Assembly: GCF_041296385.1 (NCBI RefSeq)
Contig: NC_091014.1
Location: 48,130,078 to 48,194,077 of the forward strand
Length of the DNA: 64,000 nucleotides
Direction of reading: 5' to 3'
DNA from: Aphelocoma coerulescens
Lineage: Eukaryota > Chordata > Aves > Passeriformes > Corvidae
Position 1 is the first letter of the stretch. Every line of letters begins with the position of its first letter. Positions 35,763 to 48,229 of this stretch are shown piece after piece. Under the pieces are notes generated by a model, which saw nothing but the letters and a program-made list of their open reading frames with translations, ran no database searches and was not told the origin of the DNA. The translations under genes were made by a program, and so were the position numbers.

Positions 35763-38700
35763 GAGCTCCGGGGATACTCAGCATGTGAAAGGCAGGCCAA
35801 GCTTATCGCAGCACAAGCAAAACCTTGCTCCCTCTTCTTCTTTCTGCTTGGAACTTGCCACAGCCCAATGCCCGATTTCTGGCTCAAACTAGGGTTAGGG
35901 TTAGGGTTAGGGTTACGCCTAGGGTTAGGCTTGAGAAAACCACAAAGCCAGGAGCTCCAGGGACACTCACCATGCGAAAGGCAGGCCAAGTTGAGCACGA
36001 TACAGTTAAAACCTTGCTCCCTCTTCTTCTTTCTGCTTGGAACTCACCGCCGCCCAATGCCCCATTTCTGGCTCAAACTAGGTTATGGTTATGGTTACAC
36101 CTAGTGTTAGGGTTTGAGAAATCCACAAAACCAGAAGCTCCAGGGATACTCAGAATGCGAAAGGCAGGCCAAGCTTATCGCAGCACAGCCAAAACCTTGC
36201 TCCCTCTTCTTCATTCTTCTTGGAAGTCGCCACAACCCAATGCCTGATTTCTGGCTCAATCTAGGGTTAGGGTTAGGGTTAGGGTTACGCCTAGGGTTAG
36301 GCTTGAGAAAACCACAAAGCCAGGAGCTCCAGGGATACTCCCCATGCGAAAGGCAGGCCAAGCTTATCGCAGCACAAGCAAAACCTTGCTCCCACTTCTT
36401 CATTCTTATTGGAATTCACCACAGCCCAATGCCCGATTTCTGGCTCAAACTAGGGTTAGGGTTACGCCTAGGGTTAGGCTTGAGAAAACCACAAAGCCAG
36501 GAGCTCCAGGGACACTCACCATGCGAAAGGCAGGCCAAGTTGAGCACGATACAGTTAAAACCTTGCTCCCTCTTCCTCTTTCTGCTTGGAACTCACCGCC
36601 ACCCAATGCCCCATTTCTGGCCCAAACTTCGGTTATGTTTATGGTTACAACTAGTGTTAGGATTTGAGAAATCCACAAAGCCAGGAGCTCCAGGGATACT
36701 CAGCATGCGAAAGGCAGGCCAAGCTTATCGCAGCACAGCCAAAACCTTGCTCCCTCTTCTTCATTCTTCTTGGAAGTCGCCACAACCCAATGCCTGATTT
36801 CTGGCTCAATCTAGGGTTAGGGTTAGGGTTACGCCTAGGGTTAGGCTTGAGAAAACCACAAAGCCAGGAGCTCCAGGGATACTCCCCATGCGAAAGGCAG
36901 GCCAAGCTTATCGCAGCACAGCCAAAACCTTGCTCCCACTTCTTCATTCTTATTGGAATTCACCACAGCCCAATGCCTGATTTCTGGCTCAAACTAGGCT
37001 TAGGGTTACGCCTAGGGTTAGGCTTGAGAAAACCACAAAGCCAGGAGCTCCAGGGACACTCCCCATGCGAAAGGCAGGCCAAGCTTATCGCAGCACAGCC
37101 AAAACCTTGCTCTCACTTCTTCATTCTTCTTGGGATTCACCACAGCCCAATGCCCGATTTCTGGCTCAAACTAGGGTTAGGGTTACGCCTAGGGTTAGGC
37201 TTGAGAAAACCACAAAGCCAGGAGCTCCAGGGACACTCACCATGTGAAAGGCAGGCCAAGTTGAGAACGATACAGTTAAAACCTTGCTCCCTCTTCCTCT
37301 TTCTGCTTGGAACTCACCGCCACCCAATGCCCCATTTCTGGCCCAAACTTCGGTTATGTTTATGGTTACACCTAGTGTTAGGATTTGAGAAATCCACAAA
37401 GCCAGGAGCTCCAGGGATACTCAGCATGCGAAAGGCAGGCCAAGCTTATCGCAGCACAGCCAAAACCTTGCTCCCTCTTCTTCATTCTTCTTGGAAGTCG
37501 CCACAACCCAATGCCTGATTTCTGGCTCAAACTAGGGTTAGGGTTAGGGTTAGGGTTACGCCTAGGTTAAGGTTTGAGAAAACCACAAAGCCAGGAGCTC
37601 CAGGGACACTCACCATGCGAAAGGCAGGCCAAGTTGAGCACGATACAGTTAAAACCTTGCTCCCTCTTCTTCTTTCTGCTTGGAACTCGCTGCCGCCCAA
37701 TGCCCCATTTCTGGCTCAAACTAGGGTTATGGTCGTGGTTACACCTAGTGTTAGGGTTTGAGAAATCCACAAAGCCAGGAGCTCCAGGGATACTCACCAT
37801 GTGAAAGGCAGGCCAAGTTGAGCACGATACAGTTAAAACCTTGCTCCCTCTTCTTCTTTCTGCTTGGAACTCGCCGCCGCCCAATGCCCCATTTCTGGCT
37901 CAAACTAGGGTTATGGTCGTGGTTACACCGAGTGTTAGGGTTTGAGAAATCCACAAAGCCAGGAGCTCCAGGGACACTCACCATGCGAAAGGCAGGCCAA
38001 GCTTATCGCAGCACAGCCAAAACCTTGCTCCCACTTCTTCATTCTTATTGGAATTCACCACAGCCCAATGCCCGATTTCTGGCTCAAACTAGGGTTAGGG
38101 TTAGGGTTAGGGTTACGCCTAGGGTTAGGCTTGAGAAAACCACAAAGCCAGGAGCTCCAGAGATACTCCCCATGCGAAAGGAAGGCCAAGCTTATCGCAG
38201 CACAGCCAAAACCTTGCTCCCACTTCTTCATTCTTCTTGGAATTTGATACAGCCCAATGCCCGATTTCTGGCTCAATCTAGTGTTAGGATTACGCCTTGG
38301 GTGAGGCTTGAGAAAAACACAAAGCCAGGAGCTCCAGGGACACTCACCATGCAAAAGGCAGGCCAAGTTGAGCACGATACAGTTAAAAGCTTGCTCCCTC
38401 TTCTTCTTTCTGCTTGGAACTCACCGCCGCCCAATGCCCCATTTCTGGCTCAAACTAGGTTATGTTTATGGTTACACCTAGTGTTAGGGTTTGAGAAATC
38501 CACAAAGCCAGGAGCTCCAGGGATACTCAGCATGCGAAAGGCAGGCCAAGCTTATCGCAGCACAGCCAAAACCTTGCTCCCTCTTCTTCTTTCTGCTTGA
38601 AGCTTGCCACAGCCCAATGCCCGATTTCTGGCTCAAACTAGGGTTAGGGTTAGGGTTACGCCTAGGGTTAGGCTTGAGAAAACCACAAAGCCAGGAGCTC

Positions 38701-40526
38701 CAGAGATACTCCCCATGCGAAAGGAAGGCCAAACTTATCGCAGCACAGCCAAAACCTTGCTCCCACTTCTTCATTCTTCTTGGAATTTGATACAGCCCAA
38801 TGCCCGATTTCTGGCTCAATCTAGGGTTAGGGTTACGCCTAGGGTTAGGCTTGAGAAAACCACAAAGCCAGGAGCTCCAGGGACACTCACCATGTGAAAG
38901 GCAGGCCAAGTTGAGCACGATACAGTTAAAACCTTGCTCCCTCTTCTTCTTTCTGCTTGGAACTCACCGCCGCCCAATGCCCCATTTCTGGCTCAAACTA
39001 GGTTATGGTTATGGTTACACCTAGTGTTAGGGTTTGAGAAATCCACAAAGCCAGGAGCTCCAGGGATACTCAGCATGCGAAAGGCAGGCCAAGCTTATCG
39101 CAGCACAGCCAAAACCTTGCTCCCACTTCTTCATTCTTCTTGGAAGTCGCCACAACCCAATGCCTGATTTCTGGCTCAACCTAGGGTTAGGGTTAGGGTT
39201 AGGGTTACGCCTAGGGTTAGGCTTGAGAAAACCACAAAGCCAGGAGCTCCAGGGATACTCCCCATGCGAAAGGCAGGCCAAGCTTATCGCAGCACAGCCA
39301 AAACCTTGCTCCCACTTCTTCATTCTTATTGGAATTCACCACAGCCCAATGCCCGATTTCTGGCTCAAACTAGGGTTAGGGTTACGCCTAGGGTTAGGCT
39401 TGAGAAAACCACAAAGCCAGGAGCTCCAGGGACACTCGCCACGCGAAAGGCAGGCCAAGTGGAGCACGATACAGTTAAAACCTTGCTCCCTCTTCTTCTT
39501 TCTGCTTGGAACTCGCCGCCGCCCAATGCCCCATTTCTGGCTCAAACTAGGTTATGGTTATGGTTACACCTAGTGTTAGGGTTTGAGAAATCCATAAAAC
39601 CAGGAGCTCCAGGGATACTCAGCATGCGAAAGGCAGGCCAAGCTTATCGCAGCACAGCCAAAACCTTGCTCCCACTTCTTCATTCTTCTTGGAAGTCGCC
39701 ACAACCCAATGCCTGATTTCTGGCTCAATCTAGGGTTAGGGTTAGGGTTAGGGTTATGCCTAGGGTTAGGCTTGAGAAAACCACAAAGCCAGGAGCTCCA
39801 GGGATACTCCCCATGCGAAAGGCAGGCCAAGCTTATCGCAGCACAGCCAAAACCTTGCTCTCACTTCTTCATTCTTCTTGGGATTCACCACAGCCCAATG
39901 CCCGATTTCTGGCTCAAACTAGGGTTAGGGTTACGCCTAGGGTTAGGCTTGAGAAAACCACAAAGCCAGGAGCTCCAGGGACACTCACCATGTGAAAGGC
40001 AGGCCAAGTTGAGCACGATACAGTTAAAACCTTGCTCCCTCTTCCTCTTTCTGCTTGGAACTCACCGCCACCCAATGCCCCATTTCTGGCCCAAACTTCG
40101 GTTATGTTTATGGTTACACCTAGTGTTAGGATTTGAGAAATCCACAAAGCCAGGAGCTCCAGGGATACTCAGCATGCGAAAGGCAGGCCAAGCTTATCGC
40201 AGCACAGCCAAAACCTTGCTCCCTCTTCTTCATTCTTCTTGGAAGTCGCCACAACCCAATGCCTGATTTCTGGCTCAAACTAGGGTTACGGTTAGGGTTA
40301 GGGTTACGCCTAGGTTAAGGTTTGAGAAAACCACAAAGCCAGGAGCTCCAGGGACACTCACCATGTGAAAGGCAGGCCAAGTTGAGCACGATACAGTTAA
40401 AACCTTGCTCCCTCTTCTTCTTTCTGCTTGGAACTCGCCGCCGCCCAATGCCCCATTTCTGGCTCAAACTAGGGTTATGGTCGTGGTTACACCTAGTGTT
40501 AGGGTTTGAGAAATCCACAAAGCCAG
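35763..40526 (+). repeat. 26-unit higher-order repeat, 4764 bp (family IV copy 3)
   Basis: The words are 372, 550, 721, 373, 184, 549, 543, 549, 550 and 373. The right part matches copies 1 and 2. The left part carries a 721 bp four-unit word in place of their 372/550 alternation. The markers are AAGCTT at 38387 and TTACGG at 40286. A substitution that destroys the SacI site at 36135 (CCAGAAGCTCC) is shared with copy 4 at 40899, exactly 4764 bp on. Confidence 0.88.
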
Positions 40527-43500
40527 GAGCTCCGGGGATACTCAGCATGTGAAAGCCAGGCCAAGCTTATCGCAGCACAAGCAAAACCTTGCTCCCTCTT
40601 CTTCTTTCTGCTTGGAACTTGCCACAGCCCAATGCCCGATTTCTGGCTCAAACTAGGGTTAGGGTTAGGGTTAGGGTTACGCCTAGGGTTAGGCTTGAGA
40701 AAACCACAAAGCCAGGAGCTCCAGGGACACTCACCATGCGAAAGGCAGGCCAAGTTGAGCACGATACAGTTAAAACCTTGCTCCCTCTTCTTCTTTCTGC
40801 TTGGAACTCACCGCCGCCCAATGCCCCATTTCTGGCTCAAACTAGGTTATGGTTATGGTTACACCTAGTGTTAGGGTTTGAGAAATCCACAAAACCAGAA
40901 GCTCCAGGGATACTCAGCATGCGAAAGGCAGGCCAAGCTTATCGCAGCACAGCCAAAACCTTGCTCCCACTTCTTCATTCTTCTTGGAAGTCGCCACAAC
41001 CCAATGCCTGATTTCTGGCTCAATCTAGGGTTAGGGTTAGGGTTAGGGTTACGCCTAGGGTTAGGCTTGAGAAAACCACAAAGCCAGGAGCTCCAGGGAT
41101 ACTCCCCATGCGAAAGGCAGGCCAAGCTTATCGCAGCACAAGCAAAACCTTGCTCCCACTTCTTCATTCTTATTGGAATTCACCACAGCCCAATGCCCGA
41201 TTTCTGGCTCAAACTAGGGTTAGGGTTACGCCTAGGGTTAGGCTTGAGAAAACCACAAAGCCAGGAGCTCCAGGGACACTCACCATGCGAAAGGCAGGCC
41301 AAGTTGAGCACGATACAGTTAAAACCTTGCTCCCTCTTCCTCTTTCTGCTTGGAACTCACCGCCACCCAATGCCCCATTTCTGGCCCAAACTTCGGTTAT
41401 GTTTATGGTTACAACTAGTGTTAGGATTTGAGAAATCCACAAAGCCAGGAGCTCCAGGGATACTCAGCATGCGAAAGGCAGGCCAAGCTTATCGCAGCAC
41501 AGCCAAAACCTTGCTCCCTCTTCTTCATTCTTCTTGGAAGTCGCCACAACCCAATGCCTGATTTCTGGCTCAATCTAGGGTTAGGGTTAGGGTTACGCCT
41601 AGGGTTAGGCTTGAGAAAACCACAAAGCCAGGAGCTCCAGGGATACTCCCCATGCGAAAGGCAGGCCAAGCTTATCGCAGCACAGCCAAAACCTTGCTCC
41701 CACTTCTTCATTCTTATTGGAATTCACCACAGCCCAATGCCTGATTTCTGGCTCAAACTAGGCTTAGGGTTACGCCTAGGGTTAGGCTTGAGAAAACCAC
41801 AAAGCCAGGAGCTCCAGGGATACTCCCCATGCGAAAGGCAGGCCAAGCTTATCGCAGCACAGCCAAAACCTTGCTCTCACTTCTTCATTCTTCTTGGGAT
41901 TCACCACAGCCCAATGCCCGATTTCTGGCTCAAACTAGGGTTAGGGTTACGCCTAGGGTTAGGCTTGAGAAAACCACAAAGCCAGGAGCTCCAGGGACAC
42001 TCACCATGTGAAAGGCAGGCCAAGTTGAGAACGATACAGTTAAAACCTTGCTCCCTCTTCCTCTTTCTGCTTGGAACTCACCGCCACCCAATGCCCCATT
42101 TCTGGCCCAAACTTCGGTTATGTTTATGGTTACACCTAGTGTTAGGATTTGAGAAATCCACAAAGCCAGGAGCTCCAGGGATACTCAGCATGCGAAAGGC
42201 AGGCCAAGCTTATCGCAGCACAGCCAAAACCTTGCTCCCTCTTCTTCATTCTTCTTGGAAGTCGCCACAACCCAATGCCTGATTTCTGGCTCAAACTAGG
42301 GTTAGGGTTAGGGTTAGGGTTACGCCTAGGTTAAGGTTTGAGAAAACCACAAAGCCAGGAGCTCCAGGGACACTCACCATGCGAAAGGCAGGCCAAGTTG
42401 AGCACGATACAGTTAAAACCTTGCTCCCTCTTCTTCTTTCTGCTTGGAACTCGCCGCCGCCCAATGCCCCATTTCTGGCTCAAACTAGGGTTATGGTCGT
42501 GGTTACACCTAGTGTTAGGGTTTGAGAAATCCACAAAGCCAGGAGCTCCAGGGATACTCACCATGTGAAAGGCAGGCCAAGTTGAGCACGATACAGTTAA
42601 AACCTTGCTCCCTCTTCTTCTTTCTGCTTGGAACTCGCCGCCGCCCAATGCCCCATTTCTGGCTCCAACTAGGGTTATGGTCGTGGTTACACCGAGTGTT
42701 AGGGTTTGAGAAATCCACAAAGCCAGGAGCTCCAGGGACACTCACCATGCGAAAGGCAGGCCAAGCTTATCGCAGCACAGCCAAAACCTTGCTCCCACTT
42801 CTTCATTCTTATTGGAATTCACCACAGCCCAATGCCCGATTTCTGGCTCAAACTAGGGTTAGGATTACGCCTTGGGTGAGGCTTGAGAAAACCACAAAGC
42901 CAGGAGCTCCAGGGACACTCACCATGCAAAAGGCAGGCCAAGTTGAGCACGATACAGTTAAAAGCTTGCTCCCTCTTCTTCTTTCTGCTTGGAACTCACC
43001 GCCGCCCAATGCCCCATTTCTGGCTCAAACTAGGTTATGTTTATGGTTACACCTAGTGTTAGGGTTTGAGAAATCCACAAAACCAGGAGCTCCAGGGATA
43101 CTCAGCATGCGAAAGGCAGGCCAAGCTTATCGCAGCACAGCCAAAACCTTGCTCCCTCTTCTTCTTTCTGCTTGAAGCTTGCCACAGCCCAATGCCCGAT
43201 TTCTGGCTCAAACTAGGGTTAGGGTTAGGGTTACGCCTAGGGTTAGGCTTGAGAAAACCACAAAGCCAGGAGCTCCAGAGATACTCCCCATGCGAAAGGC
43301 AGGCCAAGCTTATCGCAGCACAGCCAAAACCTTGCTCCCACTTCTTCATTCTTCTTGGAATTTGATACAGCCCAATGCCCGATTTCTGGCTCAATCTAGG
43401 GTTAGTGTTACGCCTAGGGTTAGGCTTGAGAAAACCACAAAGCCAGGAGCTCCAGGGACACTCACCATGTGAAAGGCAGGCCAAGTTGAGCACGATACAG

Positions 43501-44375
43501 TTAAAACCTTGCTCCCTCTTCTTCTTTCTGCTTGGAACTCACCGCCGCCCAATGCCCCATTTCTGGCTCAAACTAGGTTATGGTTATGGTTACACCTAGT
43601 GTTAGGGTTTGAGAAATCCATAAAACCAGGAGCTCCAGGGATACTCAGCATGCGAAAGGCAGGCCAAGCTTATCGCAGCACAGCCAAAACCTTGCTCCCA
43701 CTTCTTCATTCTTCTTGGAAGTCGCCACAACCCAATGCCTGATTTCTGGCTCAATCTAGGGTTAGGGTTAGGGTTAGGGTTATGCCTAGGGTTAGGCTTG
43801 AGAAAACCACAAAGCCAGGAGCTCCAGGGACACTCACCATGTGAAAGGCAGGCCAAGTTGAGCACGATACAGTTAAAACCTTGCTCCCTCTTCCTCTTTC
43901 TGCTTGGAACTCACCGCCACCCAATGCCCCATTTCTGGCCCAAACTTCGGTTATGTTTATGGTTACACCTAGTGTTAGGATTTGAGAAATCCACAAAGCC
44001 AGGAGCTCCAGGGATACTCAGCATGCGAAAGGCAGGCCAAGCTTATCGCAGCACAGCCAAAACCTTGCTCCCTCTTCTTCATTCTTCTTGGAATTTGATA
44101 CAGCCCAATGCCCGATTTCTGGCTCAAACTAGGGTTACGGTTAGGGTTAGGGTTACGCCTAGGTTAAGGTTTGAGAAAACCACAAAGCCAGGAGCTCCAG
44201 GGACACTCACCATGTGAAAGGCAGGCCAAGTTGAGCACGATACAGTTAAAACCTTGCTCCCTCTTCTTCTTTCTGCTTGGAACTCGCCGCCGCCCAATGC
44301 CCCATTTCTGGCTCCAACTAGGGTTATGGTCGTGGTTACACCTAGTGTTAGGGTTTGAGAAATCCACAAAGCCAG
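40527..44375 (+). repeat. Family IV copy 4, 3849 bp, with internal deletions (21 units)
   Basis: The words are 372, 550, 721, 373, 184, 360, 543, 373 and 373. The first five are the same as copy 3. The 549 bp word is then reduced to 360 by fusion of two units at 42727-42903, and later trimers are reduced to T4-D dimers. The TTACGG marker is at 44135 and the HindIII D marker at 42962. The next sequence belongs to the 2754 bp family. Confidence 0.86.
42727..42903 (+). repeat. Fusion monomer with its junction inside a telomere hexamer
   Basis: The left part is the T4-like unit seen at 33748 and 37963 (CTCAAACTAGGGTTAGG). The right part is the rare T2 variant (GGATTACGCCTTGGGTGAGG). In the sister copies these belong to two successive units of 189 and 177 bp; here they form one 177 bp unit. 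The only sequence shared at the join is about GTTAGG, so the 189 bp deletion breakpoint maps to one telomere-like hexamer near 42855-42864. Confidence 0.85.
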
Positions 44376-45475
44376 GAGCTCCGGGGATACTCAGCATGTG
44401 AAAGGCAGGCCAAGCTTATCGCAGCACAAGCAAAACCTTGCTCCCTCTTCTTCTTTCTGCTTGGAACTTGCCACAACCCAATGCCTGATTTCTGGCTCAA
44501 TCTAGGGTTAGGGTTAGGGTTAGGGTTACGCCTAGGGTTAGGCTTGAGAAAACCACAAAGCCAGGAGCTCCAGGGATACTCCCCATGCGAAAGGCAGGCC
44601 AAGCTTATCGCAGCACAGCCAAAACCTTGCTCCCACTTCTTCATTCTTATTGGAATTCACCACAGCCCAATGCCTGATTTCTGGCTCAAACTAGGCTTAG
44701 GGTTACGCCTAGGGTTAGGCTTGAGAAAACCACAAAGCCAGGAGCTCCAGGGACACTCCCCATGCGAAAGGCAGGCCAAGCTTATCGCAGCACAAGCAAA
44801 ACCTTGCTCTCACTTCTTCATTCTTCTTGGGATTCACCACAGCCCAATGCCCGATTTCTGGCTCAAACTAGGGTTAGGGTTACGCCTAGGGTTAGGCTTG
44901 AGAAAACCACAAAGCCAGGAGCTCCAGGGACACTCACCATGTGAAAGGCAGGCCAAGTTGAGCACGATACAGTTAAAACCTTGCTCCCTCTTCCTCTTTC
45001 TGCTTGGAACTCACCGCCACCCAATGCCCCATTTCTGGCCCAAACTTCGGTTATGTTTATGGTTACACCTAGTGTTAGGATTTGAGAAATCCACAAAGCC
45101 AGGAGCTCCAGGGATACTCAGCATGCGAAAGGCAGGCCAAGCTTATCGCAGCACAGCCAAAACCTTGCTCCCTCTTCTTCATTCTTCTTGGAAGTCGCCA
45201 CAACCCAATGCCTGATTTCTGGCTCAAACTAGGGTTAGGGTTAGGGTTAGGGTTACGCCTAGGTTAAGGTTTGAGAAAACCACAAAGCCAGGAGCTCCAG
45301 GGACACTCACCATGTGAAAGGCAGGCCAAGTTGAGCACGATACAGTTAAAACCTTGCTCCCTCTTCTTCTTTCTGCTTGGAACTCGCCGCCGCCCAATGC
45401 CCCATTTCTGGCTCCAACTAGGGTTATGGTCGTGGTTACACCTAGTGTTAGGGTTTGAGAAATCCACAAAGCCAG
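44376..45475 (+). repeat. Six-unit segment, 1100 bp (727 + 373), entry to block V
   Basis: One four-unit word and one T4-Db word, as at 15924-17023. The first T4 unit is a hybrid with D-like GCTTGGAACTTGCCACAACC, and it joins family IV to the 2754 bp family. Units near 44793 carry GCACAAGCAAAACC in place of GCACAGCCAAAACC. Confidence 0.8.
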
Positions 45476-48229
45476 GAGCTCCGGGGATACTCAGCATGTG
45501 AAAGGCAGGCCAAGCTTATCGCAGCACAAGCAAAACCTTGCTCCCTCTTCTTCTTTCTGCTTGGAACTTGCAGCCGCCCAATGCCTGATTTCTGGCTCAA
45601 TCTAGGGTTAGGGTTAGGGTTAGGGTTACGCCTAGGGTTAGGCTTGAGAAAACCACAAAGCCAGGAGCTCCAGGGACACTCACCATGCGAAAGGCAGGCC
45701 AAGTTGAGCACGATACAGTTAAAACCTTGCTCCCTCTTCTTCTTTCTGCTTGGAACTCACCGCCGCCCAATGCCCCATTTCTGGCTCAAACTAGGTTATG
45801 GTTATGGTTACACCTAGTGTTAGGATTTGAGAAATCCACAAAGCCAGGAGCTCCAGGGATACTCAGCATGCGAAAGGCAGGCCAAGCTTATCGCAGCACA
45901 GCCAAAACCTTGCTCCCACTTCTTCATTCTTCTTGGAAGTCGCCACAACCCAATGCCTGATTTCTGGCTCAATCTAGGGTTAGGGTTAGGGTTAGGGTTA
46001 CGCCTAGGGTTAGGCTTGAGAAAACCACAAAGCCAGGAGCTCCAGGGACACTCACCATGCGAAAGGCAGGCCAAGTTGAGCACGATACAGTTAAAACCTT
46101 GCTCCCTCTTCTTCTTTCTGCTTGGAACTCACCGCCGCCCAATGCCCCATTTCTGGCTCAAACTAGGTTATGGTTATGGTTACACCTAGTGTTAGGGTTT
46201 GAGAAATCCACAAACCCAGGAGCTCCAGGGATACTCAGCATGCGAAAGGCAGGCCAAGCTTATCGCAGCACAGCCAAAACCTTGCTCCCACTTCTTCATT
46301 CTTCTTGGAAGTCGCCACAACCCAATGCCTGATTTCTGGCTCAATCTAGGGTTAGGGTTAGGGTTAGGGTTACGCCTAGGGTTAGGCTTGAGAAAACCAC
46401 AAAGCCAGGAGCTCCAGGGATACTCCCCATGCGAAAGGCAGGCCAAGCTTATCGCAGCACAGCCAAAACCTTGCTCCCACTTCTTCATTCTTCTTGGAAT
46501 TCACCACAGCCCAATGCCCGATTTCTGGCTCAAACTAGGGTTAGGGTTACGCCTAGGGTTAGGCTTGAGAAAACCACAAAGCCAGGAGCTCCAGGGACAC
46601 TCACCATGCGAAAGGCAGGCCAAGTTGAGCACGATACAGTTAAAACCTTGCTCCCTCTTCCTCTTTCTGCTTGGAACTCACCGCCGCCCAATGCCCCATT
46701 TCTGGCTCAAACTAGGTTATGGTTATGGTTACACCTAGTGTTAGGATTTCAGAAAACCACAAAGCCAGGAGCTCCAGGGATACTCAGCATGCGAAAGGCA
46801 GGCCAAGCTTATCGCAGCACAGCCAAAACCTTGCTCCCACTTCTTCATTCTTCTTGGAATTTGATACAGCCCAATGCCCGATTTCTGGCTCAAACTAGGG
46901 TTAGGGTTAGGGTTAGGGTAAGGTTTGAGAAAACCACAAAGCCAGGAGCTCCAGGGACACTCACCATGCGAAAGGCAGGCCAAGTTGAGCACGATACAGT
47001 TAAAACCTTGCTCCCTCTTCCTCTTTCTGCTTGGAACTCACCGCCACCCAATGCCCCATTTCTGGCCCAAACTTCGGTTATGTTTATGGTTACAACTAGT
47101 GTTAGGATTTGAGAAATCCACAAAGCCAGGAGCTCCAGGGATACTCAGCATGCGAAAGGCAGGCCAAGCTTATCGCAGCACAGCCAAAACCTTGCTCCCT
47201 CTTCTTCATTCTTCTTGGAAGTCGCCACAACCCAATGCCTGATTTCTGGCTCAATCTAGGGTTAGGGTTAGGGTTAGGGTTACGCCTAGGGTTAGGCTTG
47301 AGAAAACCACAAAGCCAGGAGCTCCAGGGATACTCCCCATGCGAAAGGCAGGCCAAGCTTATCGCAGCACAGCCAAAACCTTGCTCCCACTTCTTCATTC
47401 TTATTGGAATTCACCACAGCCCAATGCCTGATTTCTGGCTCAAACTAGGCTTAGGGTTACGCCTAGGGTTAGGCTTGAGAAAACCACAAAGCCAGGAGCT
47501 CCAGGGACACTCCCCATGCGAAAGGCAGGCCAAGCTTATCGCAGCACAGCCAAAACCTTGCTCTCACTTCTTCATTCTTCTTGGGATTCACCACAGCCCA
47601 ATGCCCGATTTCTGGCTCAAACTAGGGTTAGGGTTACGCCTAGGGTTAGGCTTGAGAAAACCACAAAGCCAGGAGCTCCAGGGACACTCACCATGTGAAA
47701 GGCAGGCCAAGTTGAGCACGATACAGTTAAAACCTTGCTCCCTCTTCCTCTTTCTGCTTGGAACTCACCGCCACCCAATGCCCCATTTCTGGCCCAAACT
47801 TCGGTTATGTTTATGGTTACACCTAGTGTTAGGATTTGAGAAATCCACAAAGCCAGGAGCTCCAGGGATACTCAGCATGCGAAAGGCAGGCCAAGCTTAT
47901 CGCAGCACAGCCAAAACCTTGCTCCCTCTTCTTCATTCTTCTTGGAAGTCGCCACAACCCAATGCCTGATTTCTGGCTCAAACTAGGGTTAGGGTTAGGG
48001 TTAGGGTTACGCCTAGGTTAAGGTTTGAGAAAACCACAAAGCCAGGAGCTCCAGGGACACTCACCATGTGAAAGGCAGGCCAAGTTGAGCACGATACAGT
48101 TAAAACCTTGCTCCCTCTTCTTCTTTCTGCTTGGAACTCGCCGCCGCCCAATGCCCCATTTCTGGCTCCAACTAGGGTTATGGTCGTGGTTACACCTAGT
48201 GTTAGGGTTTGAGAAATCCACAAAGCCAG
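45476..48229 (+). repeat. 15-unit higher-order repeat, 2754 bp (copy D)
   Basis: The words are 372, 372, 549, 361, 727 and 373, identical in order and length to copy A at 4158-6911 and to the next copy. A private change at about 46749 (TTTCAGAAAACCAC in place of TTTCAGAAATCCAC) gives a D unit a T-type end. It differs from copy A in CCCAATGCCTGATTT in the hybrid unit. Confidence 0.9.

Noticed and set aside
36131..36140. Assembly error as the cause of repeated blocks
   Set aside because: Shared rare variants and small private differences between copies argue for real duplications. I cannot exclude local collapse or expansion without reads, so copy numbers should be taken as those of the given sequence only.
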